Shown here piece after piece: positions 6,427-12,505 of a stretch of 14,276 nt of DNA. A program made the position numbers and the translations under genes. The DNA comes from CAIWAH01 sp043755815 (GTDB taxonomy: Bacteria; Verrucomicrobiota; Verrucomicrobiia; Limisphaerales; UBA9464). The stretch's first letter is position 1. Each line of letters begins with the position of its first letter. The stretch is taken from the NCBI GenBank assembly GCA_043755815.1, contig JAYUSF010000238.1, positions 1-14,276 on the forward strand, read 5' to 3'. The notes beneath the pieces are model-generated. The model did no database searches and was not told the DNA's origin. It saw nothing but the letters and a program-made list of their open reading frames with translations.

Positions 6427-7758
6427 TCATTGCTCCAGGACCCGGAAGAAGCCCGCCGCCGGGGCCGACTCCACGCTGAGCTCGAGGGGACTGCCGGTGC
6501 CGGCGACCGGACTGCCAAGCATCGCCCAGTCCACCGCGTCCAAGGACCCTTTGCGTTGGGCCTGATACGACCGCCCGCTCCGGGTGGTGAAACGGAGCTT
6601 CAGCTGTCCGTCGCCGGTCAACTGGGCGATTGGAGCGCTCACCACGGCGGCTTCGACCCGCACCTCGAAGCTGCGGGACGCCTTCAGCGCGGGCACCCCG
6701 GAATCGGTGACTTGGACTTCAATGACGTTGGTCCCCACCTGGGCCGCCGTCGGGGTCCACTGGAAAGAACTTCCGCTGATCACGGCGCCCGGGGGCGGAT
6801 TGACCAAGGCGAAGGCAAGGCCTTGGGTTGGAAGATCCGCGTCGCTCGCCCGCAGCGGAACGGACAAGGGCACCCCGGCCGTTACCGTTTGCGCGGCGAT
6901 CAGTTCCAAGGCCGGGGCTTGATTCACCTCCAGCACCGTGAGGGTGAAGGTCTTCTCGGCCGTAAGCGCCGGGGTGCCGTTGTCCGTAACCCGAATCGTC
7001 ACGGGAAACGCACCCGGTCCGACCGCCTCCGCCGGCGTCCAACTGAAGGCGCCCGTCACGGGATTGATGGTCGCACCGCCCGGGGCGCCGGCCCCGAGCG
7101 AGAAGGACAGGGTTTGGCCCGCGTCGGCGTCGGTGGCCGCGGCCGTAAAGCCCAGCGTCGTCAGCTCCGCCACCTCGCGGGCGGGCAGTTCGCCGAGGAC
7201 CGGGGCCTGGTTGGGCTTCGGGCCGCCGACGGTGTGCTGGTTGGCCAGCACCGGACCCGAGACATCCCAGGCCGCGTTGCCGATTTGCGGCGGGGCCACG
7301 ACCCCGATGCGGAACAGCCCGAAGGTGTCGCCCGCCTTGGGCACGAATTGCCCGACAGGAACCTCGTTGGTCGGCGTGGTGAAGTTCCACAGGTAGAAGT
7401 AGATCGTCGCGGTCTTGAGCGAGTCGTCGGCCGCGATGCCCGCCCGCTGGTAACGACCCGCCTGGTTGCCCAAGATGGTCCCGTCCACGACGTCCTCGTA
7501 GATCAGCACGTCATCCGCGCCTAGGACGGCGCCGGGGGCGGGGCTGAGAGGGACGCCATCCCCGTTGCGGTCGGCGACAAACCAGACCCGGGTATTGACC
7601 GGGGCCGGAGTGCCGGTGGTCAGGAAAAGTTGGGTGGCCAGCGAAGCCCCGCTCACGGTGCGGCCCGTGGCGAGGTAAGCGTGGGCGGATTGCGGCATCA
7701 GGAGGGCGGCGCCGGCCAGGATCGAAAGGCCGAAAAGGGGCGAGGTGGACAGTTTCAT
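6427..7758 (-). CDS. Secreted protein with two Ig/cadherin-like (He_PIG) domains and a Verrucomicrobia-type C-terminal domain
   Basis: 443 residues in four parts. A classical signal peptide (1-27, ending SAHA before YLATG) is followed by an N-terminal domain (~28-178) with VWFVADRNGDGVPLSP, LGADDVLIYEDVVDGTIL, AGRYQRAGI and FYLWNF. Two ~90-residue Ig/cadherin-like repeats come next (~183-277 and ~279-369), each opening with NQAP and carrying the He_PIG signature: ATDADAGQTLSF, GAFSWTPAEA and VTDNGTPAL in the first; ASDADLPTQGLAF, SFQWTPTAAQ and VTDSGVPAL in the second. The last ~60 residues (SYQAQRKGS, W411, GFFRVLEQ) resemble a C-terminal domain common in secreted Verrucomicrobia proteins. 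The N-terminal domain is related to the PEP-CTERM protein two genes upstream, and the C-terminal domain to the beta-helix protein just upstream. Likely an adhesive or structural surface protein; ligand unknown. It is probably the last gene of the minus-strand set, closed by the hairpin at 6396-6426. Confidence 0.85.
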   Translation of the reverse strand: MKLSTSPLFGLSILAGAALLMPQSAHAYLATGRTVSGASLATQLFLTTGTPAPVNTRVWFVADRNGDGVPLSPAPGAVLGADDVLIYEDVVDGTILGNQAGRYQRAGIAADDSLKTATIYFYLWNFTTPTNEVPVGQFVPKAGDTFGLFRIGVVAPPQIGNAAWDVSGPVLANQHTVGGPKPNQAPVLGELPAREVAELTTLGFTAAATDADAGQTLSFSLGAGAPGGATINPVTGAFSWTPAEAVGPGAFPVTIRVTDNGTPALTAEKTFTLTVLEVNQAPALELIAAQTVTAGVPLSVPLRASDADLPTQGLAFALVNPPPGAVISGSSFQWTPTAAQVGTNVIEVQVTDSGVPALKASRSFEVRVEAAVVSAPIAQLTGDGQLKLRFTTRSGRSYQAQRKGSLDAVDWAMLGSPVAGTGSPLELSVESAPAAGFFRVLEQ

Positions 7759-7798
7759 GGAGACGAAGCGGAAGTGTGTGGTCGGTGGTCGTGATGGA

Positions 7799-7830
7799 AC
7801 GAGGGAGAGCCCACACAGGCCCTCCCTCGT
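7799..7830 (-). terminator. Hairpin between beta-helix gene and Ig-domain gene
   Basis: ACGAGGGAG and CTCCCTCGT make a perfect 9-base stem, with an inner GCC/GGC stem across one mismatch and a CACACA loop. It lies 31 bases after the beta-helix stop and 40 bases before the Ig-domain start, in the only gap over 100 bases inside the set. No T-run follows. It fits a partial terminator or mRNA processing/stability element that would lower Ig-domain expression relative to the genes before it. Confidence 0.55.
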
Positions 7831-7861
7831 CCAGTCTTCTTCAGGAACCCCGGAAACTGGC

Positions 7862-9571
7862 TCAGTTACCAGTCACCCGGAGAAACTTCTTGGTGCCGCC
7901 GAGGGCGACCGTCGTGCTGGCGTCGAAGCCGGTGCCGGTGCCGCCGGTGCCGGTGACGCTGCCGCCTTCGTTGGTCCAGGTGACGCCGTCGGTGGACGAC
8001 TGGACCTGGTAGGTGGCGTTCAGCACTGATGCCCAGCGGATCGTCGCCTGGTCGAGGCCGGCGTTGTAGGTGACCTCCGACAGGATCCTGTTCACCTTGA
8101 GGATGCCGCGACGGGACAGCGTGGTCCAACCGTCCATCCAGTAGTCGCCCGGCCCGAAGGCTCCCTTGTAGGTCGCCGTGGTGTCATACCACCCGTCACC
8201 GGGGATCGACTGGGTGATGCCGGTGAAAGCCGGTCCGACCGACGACGGAACGGGGTCCAAGGTGCGGTTCGAGCCGCGGTTGATGCCGCCCAGGACGGGG
8301 TCGACAATCTGGTTGTCCCACGGAGCGGAAAACAAGGCGGCAGGCGTGTTGGTGCCGCTGGTGATCGCGATGTTGGCAATGGTATTGTCGATCACCCGTG
8401 AGCCAGCTGGCCCAGAGGAGAAGCCGAACCAGAGGTTATGGTCCAAGGCGATCGGGCTCAACGCAGTGTCCGACGCGAGGAAGTTGGTGCCGACGTTTTC
8501 CAGCGCGATGCCACGCTCGGCGTAGTCGGTGAAGATGCTGTTGTAGACCTTAACGCGGGAGCCGTCCCGGATACGGAACGTGTTGTTCGCGAAGCCACCG
8601 ACGGTCGCTGTCTGAACGCCGCCTCCGATCCAAGTAGCATTGAAGACCTGATAGGTCGCCTGCGGTGCGCGATCCATGAGCGCGAAGGAGGCGCTGCCCG
8701 ATCCGTTCACGAAACCATTGATTTCCGAACCCCGATCCCGGGCCAGCGGGTCCTGAATCGAGAAGAGGAACTGGTTCTTGCCCCGGAATCCCTGGTCGGT
8801 GTCAAAGGTCTCGTCGTCATTGAACGCGCTGACGAGATACTTGTTGTTCACGGTGCCGCCGAACCATTCGAAGCCATCGTCCTGGATCGCGTAGCATTCG
8901 ACATATTCCACCACGGTGCCGCTGCCGACCGCACAGAGCGACAGACCGTTGACCTCCTTGTTGGTCGTGAAGATCTTGCCGCCGTGCTTGATGACCACGT
9001 AGCGGATGACGCCCGAGTTATCCGCGTCATCGGTGCCGCCAAAGGTATAGCGACCGTTGGATTCCGTCTCCGGGGCGGGGTTGCTCAGGCCTTCATAGAC
9101 GTCAAACGGAACCGTCGCCGGATTGCCGTCCTGCGAATTCGCGTTACCCGTCGCATTCGCGGCGCTGTTCAGGTTGGCCTTGCCCAGGACGACGATGCCA
9201 CCCCAGAGCCCGCGCTCATAGATGCCGAGGTTCCAGTTCAGCGTGTCCGTCTCGGCGGTGAAGATGATCGGATTCTCGGCGGTGCCGAGCGCCATCAGCT
9301 TGCCACCGCGCTCCACGAAGAGGCAGCCGAAGTCATTGTTACCGGTCCCCGGCCCGCCCTTGACGATGGTGCCGGCCTGGATGTTCAGGGTGGCCCCATC
9401 ATCAACGAAGACGAATCCCTGGAGATGATAGACGTTATCCGCGGTCCAGTTCACCGATCCGGTCAGGACGGTGTTGTGGGCGATGTTGATGTCCGCGCCC
9501 AAGGCGAGGCCGGCCGAGGCCACTAAGGCGGACAGGGCCGCACTGATACGGGAGAAGAGCTTCATGGTCAT
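7862..9571 (-). CDS. Secreted right-handed parallel beta-helix-like surface protein
   Basis: 569 residues with a signal peptide (MKLFSRISAALSALVASAGLALG, cleaved near residue 25) and no transmembrane segment after it. The body has ladder-like turns typical of parallel beta-helix proteins: GFVFVDDGATLNIQAGTIVKG, GCLFVERGGKLMALGTAENPIIF, then GLWGGIVVLGKA (121-132), FGGTDDADNSGVIRY (177-191), IQDDGFEWFGGT (229-240) and DDETFDTDQGFRGKNQF (252-268). The many Asp/Asn turns suggest calcium or sugar contact, but no lyase active site is recognisable. From ~506 a separate C-terminal domain follows (ATYQVQSSTDGVTW through FLRVTGN) with a Gly/Thr-rich stretch. I recall similar proteins, often labelled only hypothetical, near TonB receptors in other Gram-negatives; one lies about 2.9 kb upstream here. 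Two ATGs are possible (9569-9571, or 9563-9565 giving MKLFSRI); no ribosome site decides. It starts 27 bases after the PEP-CTERM gene. Confidence 0.85.
   Translation of the reverse strand: MTMKLFSRISAALSALVASAGLALGADINIAHNTVLTGSVNWTADNVYHLQGFVFVDDGATLNIQAGTIVKGGPGTGNNDFGCLFVERGGKLMALGTAENPIIFTAETDTLNWNLGIYERGLWGGIVVLGKANLNSAANATGNANSQDGNPATVPFDVYEGLSNPAPETESNGRYTFGGTDDADNSGVIRYVVIKHGGKIFTTNKEVNGLSLCAVGSGTVVEYVECYAIQDDGFEWFGGTVNNKYLVSAFNDDETFDTDQGFRGKNQFLFSIQDPLARDRGSEINGFVNGSGSASFALMDRAPQATYQVFNATWIGGGVQTATVGGFANNTFRIRDGSRVKVYNSIFTDYAERGIALENVGTNFLASDTALSPIALDHNLWFGFSSGPAGSRVIDNTIANIAITSGTNTPAALFSAPWDNQIVDPVLGGINRGSNRTLDPVPSSVGPAFTGITQSIPGDGWYDTTATYKGAFGPGDYWMDGWTTLSRRGILKVNRILSEVTYNAGLDQATIRWASVLNATYQVQSSTDGVTWTNEGGSVTGTGGTGTGFDASTTVALGGTKKFLRVTGN
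7929..7957. repeat. Short GGTGCC-type repeat encoding a Gly/Thr tract
   Basis: Imperfect tandem copies of GGTGCC (with GCC inserts) encode VTGTGGTGTG in the C-terminal domain of the beta-helix protein. It is a low-complexity coding repeat that could vary in length between strains. Confidence 0.5.
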
Positions 9572-9598
9572 GCTTGCTTTCAGGATTGTGGTGGTGAG

Positions 9599-10261
9599 TT
9601 AGCGGCGGTTGGAGCGGCGCCAGAGGGCGAAGCCGACGAGGGTTGCGCCGAACAGGGCGGCGTATTCCTCGGGTTCGGGAACGACGGTGAACTGGCTGGC
9701 ATTGAGGTTGGCCGAGATGTCGAGCCGGCCGTTGCCCGCGACGAAGCTGTCGTCATGGGTGAAATTGAGGAACGAGCTGCTGACGCCGAAGGTCACGCTC
9801 GGAACCACTTCCCCGAGGTTGTCGGGATTACCGGACGTGTTGCCGCCATTGGTGGGATGCCACAGGAACGCGTAGAAGCGCTGCCCCGCGACGTTGGCCG
9901 AGTCGGACAGGCTCAAGCCTGTCTGCTGGAACCGACCGGTTTGGTCACTGATAAGTGCGCCGTCCACCTCAAGGTTCATGACGATCTGGTCGTCAGCCCC
10001 GAGCAAGTTGTTGATGTGGACGTCCCCCGAACCGGCGGGACTGAACGGCAGGCCGTTGCCCGTGGAATCCCAAACGATCCACAAGGAAGTGCCGACCGGA
10101 GCCTCGTTGGCCGGGACAAACGAGGAATTGAGATAGAGCCGGTCGGTGATGGTGTTGACGTTGTCCGCCGTCGTGGTGCGCAGGTCGATCAAGCCGACCG
10201 CCCACGCCGAGGAAGCGGGGAGGGCAGCCAAGGCGAGGGTGCAGAGGAATTTCTTGTTCAT
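9599..10261 (-). CDS. PEP-CTERM sorted exported protein
   Basis: The 220-residue protein (from ATG at 10259-10261, MNKKFLCTLALAALPASSAWA) has a clean signal peptide cut after AWA. It ends with a PEP-CTERM signal: VVPEPEEY, then the hydrophobic segment AALFGATLVGFALW and the basic tail RRSNRR. By established knowledge this tripartite end is recognised by an exosortase, which moves the protein to the outer surface in exopolysaccharide-producing bacteria; no exosortase is in the window. The middle (~38-185) contains SLWIVWDSTGNGLPFSP, LLGADDQIVMNLEVDGALI, TGRFQQTGLSLSD and RFYAFLWHPTN, which aligns by eye with the N-terminal domain of the Ig-domain protein. A GTG two codons earlier (10265-10267) is an alternative start; neither has a ribosome site. 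It lies 48 bases after the TIGR02597-like gene and 27 before the beta-helix gene, so co-transcription is likely. Confidence 0.9.
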   Translation of the reverse strand: MNKKFLCTLALAALPASSAWAVGLIDLRTTTADNVNTITDRLYLNSSFVPANEAPVGTSLWIVWDSTGNGLPFSPAGSGDVHINNLLGADDQIVMNLEVDGALISDQTGRFQQTGLSLSDSANVAGQRFYAFLWHPTNGGNTSGNPDNLGEVVPSVTFGVSSSFLNFTHDDSFVAGNGRLDISANLNASQFTVVPEPEEYAALFGATLVGFALWRRSNRR

Positions 10262-10309
10262 GGTCACAAAGGGAAAGAGTTGAAGCGTTGGTGAAGTAAC
10301 AAAGGTGAA

Positions 10310-11368
10310 TCAGGGAGTCGGGGCCGACTGGCGCCAGATGAGATTGCCGCTGCCGGTTTTCCGGAAGTAGAAGAAGCCCTTGCCGGAGTCGAGGGTGGCC
10401 CCGGGGTTGCCGCCGGCGTAGAAACCAGCCGCAGCCAAGGTTCCGTCGTGGTAGATGATGTCCGTGGAGAAGCTCGTGCCGGAGGTCTGGTAGATAACGT
10501 CCTCGTCCGCCACGTTCGAGCCACCGTCGGAGTCCACCACGATGCCGCCGGCCAGCGCGCTGGTGGCCAGATTGGCCGTGGCGCCGAAGCCGGTCCCCAA
10601 GCCAATGGCGCCGCCCGGCGGAATGAAGTGGGTCATGGCCGTGGTCTGCAGCTCGCCGACCGCCACCGGCGTCAAGGAACCGGTCTTCCGGAACAGGAAG
10701 GCCGCCTCATCCGGGGCCAAGGTGACCGTGGAACCATCAAACGGGCCGCTGCCGCCGACGTAATAGCCGGCCGCAGCCAAAGTGCCGTCGTGATAGATGA
10801 TGTCGCTGGCGAAGCTGGTGCCGCTGACCTGATAGATGACGTCCTCATCCGCCACGTTGGAGCCGCCGTCCGAGTCCTTGTTCAGCGTGGTGGCGGCGCC
10901 GACCCCGAAGAGGTCGCCCAAAGTGGTCAGGCGGCGGATTTCGATGCCATCACCGGCGGCCAGCGAGCTCGCGGCCGTCACGGCGCCGGACAACTGATTG
11001 ACCAAGGTCACTTCGTCGTCCCCGTTGCCGGAAATGTAGAACCAGTCGCCCTGGTTGCCCGGCGTCGCGGAAGCGTCCGAGGTCAGGACGAGCACATATT
11101 GGTGGAAAGTATCCTGAAGGCCGAGCGCACTGGCCGTCCAGAACGGAGAACCCGTCACGCGCACGGAGGAACCGGAAACGGACATGACCTTGCCGGTGTA
11201 AAGCGGCTTGGAATGCACCGGGGCCGAGAAGAAGTTGGCGCCAACGGTGAGGGACAACTTGTGGGCTCCGCCAGCGGCGCTTTGGGCCGCCTCAAGGGGC
11301 AGCACAGCGGCGCAGGCCGCGGCCAGCAGCCAGGCGGCGGGAGCGGCAAAACGAGGGGATTTTAACAT
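10310..11368 (-). CDS. TIGR02597-like secreted protein with internal duplication
   Basis: 352 residues from the ATG at 11366-11368 (MLKSPRFAAPAAWLLAAACA). The N-terminus is an Ala-rich signal peptide cut around residues 27-31. The block VGANFFSAPVHSKPLYTGKV, then VTGSPFWTA, YVLVLTSDAS, WFYISGNGDDEVTLV, GDGIEIRRLTTLGDLFG and FIPPGGAIGLGTGF is what I know from the TIGR02597 family of Verrucomicrobia surface proteins; the name is from memory and the family has no known function. Two near-identical segments (165-~203 and 279-~317: DSDGGSNVADEDVIYQ, SGTSF, DIIYHDGTLAAAG) show an internal duplication, each ending in a FRKTGS motif. An earlier in-frame ATG (11425) adds 19 residues before the signal peptide and is rejected. 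It is the first gene of the minus-strand set; the long region upstream should hold its promoter. No ribosome site is visible. Confidence 0.85.
   Translation of the reverse strand: MLKSPRFAAPAAWLLAAACAAVLPLEAAQSAAGGAHKLSLTVGANFFSAPVHSKPLYTGKVMSVSGSSVRVTGSPFWTASALGLQDTFHQYVLVLTSDASATPGNQGDWFYISGNGDDEVTLVNQLSGAVTAASSLAAGDGIEIRRLTTLGDLFGVGAATTLNKDSDGGSNVADEDVIYQVSGTSFASDIIYHDGTLAAAGYYVGGSGPFDGSTVTLAPDEAAFLFRKTGSLTPVAVGELQTTAMTHFIPPGGAIGLGTGFGATANLATSALAGGIVVDSDGGSNVADEDVIYQTSGTSFSTDIIYHDGTLAAAGFYAGGNPGATLDSGKGFFYFRKTGSGNLIWRQSAPTP
10429..10535. repeat. Intragenic direct repeat, copy proximal to the gene's 3' end
   Basis: This 107-base segment matches 10771-10877 at about 90 of 107 positions by my hand count, offset by 342 bases (114 codons, in frame). 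It encodes the second copy of the DSDGGSNVADEDVIYQ...DIIYHDGTLAAAG block of the TIGR02597-like protein. Most differences are at third codon positions. Confidence 0.85.
10771..10877. repeat. Intragenic direct repeat, copy proximal to the gene's 5' end
   Basis: Partner of 10429-10535 within the TIGR02597-like gene. It encodes the first copy of the same block. The protein is almost unchanged between copies while the DNA has drifted by about 16 percent, which points to an older duplication kept by selection on the protein. Confidence 0.85.
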
Positions 11369-11431
11369 GGTGAGATAAGTGACAACTGTGATGAGAGTTG
11401 CGGACCGGCCCCACGGCCAATCCACGGCCTG

Positions 11432-11459
11432 ACCCTACCCCATCCGGCACTCCCCTAGG
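11432..11459 (-). promoter_or_regulatory. Candidate regulator site upstream of the surface-protein set
   Basis: On the minus strand this 28-base segment carries CCTAGGGGA, then ATGGGGTAGGG, so GGGG/TAGGG elements repeat 64-91 bases before the start of the TIGR02597-like gene. The CCTAGG core is itself a palindrome. Position and repeated half-sites fit an activator site; no specific regulator is identified. Confidence 0.3.
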
Positions 11460-11948
11460 CGACATTACGATTGCTACATGTGAGCAGCGCCCCGGTAGCG
11501 TCCAAGATTCAGCCCGGTCACGGGACCGCCCGCTGGGATGACGAATACGTTACGGTCGGTTTCCGGCGATTCGTTCGCTGCGGGTCATATCTCACAACCA
11601 CCTGTCCACTCGTGTTTTGCGAAGATGATTTTGAAACGGGCGGCCGTGACCGGATCGCCACACCGACGGCGGGCTGCGGATCAAAACCGACCTATCCCCG
11701 GTGAATCGCGGATCGGCACCCGAAAAAACAGGCTGGTCGGGTTCCTGGGGGCCTCGCGGGTCGATGGCTCGCCAAGTGCCTTCCCACCGCCCGATTTTTT
11801 CTCGAAACGCCCGGGAATCGTTCGCGACACAGCCTCGCTGGACGGTTGGCGCGGCTCCATTCGCCCCGATTACGGTGACGTTTTCGAAACATCTTAGCCA
11901 GGACCGGGCTGATCGCTTCACCAAGACGTTACGTTCACGCCATCGCCG

Positions 11949-11979
11949 CGAAGCTTCGTGCGCGGGAACATGTCCCCGC
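11949..11979. promoter_or_regulatory. Two adjacent palindromes just before the unknown plus-strand gene
   Basis: CGAAGCTTCG (11949-11958) is a perfect 10-base palindrome. Three bases on, GCGGGAACATGTCCCCGC (11962-11979) is an 18-base palindrome with one mismatched pair. It ends 7 bases before the ATG at 11987. Such a site would overlap the ribosome-binding region, so a bound repressor or an RNA hairpin could block expression. An ATG inside it opens a six-codon frame (MSPLSE) whose TGA overlaps the gene's ATG. Confidence 0.4.
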
Positions 11980-11986
11980 TTTCCGA

Positions 11987-12475
11987 ATGAACGTCACACA
12001 AACAGGGGATTCGAGTGCCCGCCAACGACTGTTGCCGGGGGATCCGCTGTGCGAAGAGGTGTTCACTTCGTGTGCCGTGCGCCTGAGCCTGGCCGGTTGG
12101 CTGGCAAGCCGCCCGCCGGTTCCCGATTCCGTGGCTTTCTTGGATGGCCTCGTAGCGCGGTCAGAACGATCGTCGCTGATTCCCACCGACCCGGTGGAGT
12201 GCCTGGCCTTGCTGGCCCATCTGCAGCAGCGGCGCGCCCACGAAGCCGGTTGGCTGCGGTCGTCCGGGAGCGTGGGGGTGCTGTCCGTGTGGCTTTTCCT
12301 GCGGGTGGCCGATCTGCCGACGCCGCTGGCGTGCGTCGACATCCACGGCGAACTCCGGTGGCGGCAGGCCTTGGCGAATGCCGGCCGGGTTGCCGCCGCC
12401 GCCCGGGGTTGGCTGTTGGCGGACCAGTTGGGCCGCAGCATGCATGGTTCTTGGCGCGGTTCCGGCGGCGGGTGA
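11987..12475 (+). CDS. Unrecognised protein (162 aa)
   Basis: I do not recognise this protein. The plus frame has codon use like the neighbouring genes (G/C in most third positions), and its translation has alternating hydrophobic helices: FTSCAVRLSLAGWLASR (~27-43), CLALLAHLQQRRAHEAGWLR and VGVLSVWLFLRVADL, then HGELRWRQALANAGRVAAAARGWLLADQLG. There is no signal peptide. The helices are too short and charged to be clear membrane spans, so it is probably a soluble helical protein. It lies on the strand opposite to the flanking surface genes and converges on the TonB receptor with 28 bases between stops. The start is uncertain: the ATG at 11987 has no ribosome site and follows a palindrome. 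Opposite-strand readings of the same interval give Pro/Arg/Gln-rich sequence and look like shadows. It may be lineage-specific. Confidence 0.5.
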   Translation: MNVTQTGDSSARQRLLPGDPLCEEVFTSCAVRLSLAGWLASRPPVPDSVAFLDGLVARSERSSLIPTDPVECLALLAHLQQRRAHEAGWLRSSGSVGVLSVWLFLRVADLPTPLACVDIHGELRWRQALANAGRVAAAARGWLLADQLGRSMHGSWRGSGGG

Positions 12476-12505
12476 GCGGCAGGGCCGGCGGAGGGCCATC
12501 CGCTC
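12474..12505. terminator. Possible bidirectional hairpin between convergent genes
   Basis: GAGCGG (12474-12479) pairs with CCGCTC (12500-12505), and an inner GGCC/GGCC pair can stack inside; GCGGA/TCCGC (12488-12492/12499-12503) is an alternative. It spans the 28-base gap between convergent stops, so it could end transcription from both sides. There is no T-run. Confidence 0.35.

Larger units (their letters stand above)
11369..11986. other. Intergenic region with no convincing gene
   Basis: This 618-base stretch separates the start of the TIGR02597-like gene (leftward) from the start of an unknown plus-strand gene (rightward). Open frames across it (for example from 11471, 11538 and 11701) give Arg/Pro/Ser-rich sequences without family features and disagree with one another, so I call none. 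It must hold the promoters of both flanking genes. I see a C-rich motif at 11432-11459, two palindromes at 11949-11979, and an ACCCGA/TCGGGT dyad at 11718-11742. No tRNA, IS end or CRISPR-like repeat was seen. Confidence 0.6.

Noticed and set aside
6369..6518. Upstream extension of the TPR gene
   Set aside because: The extra 50 residues lie over the end of the Ig-domain gene and its terminator hairpin, and precede a natural start followed by a membrane anchor.
6367..7524. Plus-strand open frame (385 codons) opposite the Ig-domain gene
   Set aside because: Arg/Gly/His-rich shadow of a gene with a signal peptide and two recognisable domains on the other strand.
7929..7957. CRISPR-like or regulatory reading of the GGTGCC repeat
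   Set aside because: It is inside a coding sequence and simply encodes Gly/Thr; there are no spacers.
8438..9526. Plus-strand open frame (362 codons) opposite the beta-helix gene
   Set aside because: Shadow of the beta-helix protein; no motifs of its own.
11718..11742. ACCCGA/TCGGGT dyad similar to the one after the TPR gene
   Set aside because: The arms are 6 bases and GC-rich, with unrelated loops and contexts; chance is a sufficient explanation for the resemblance.
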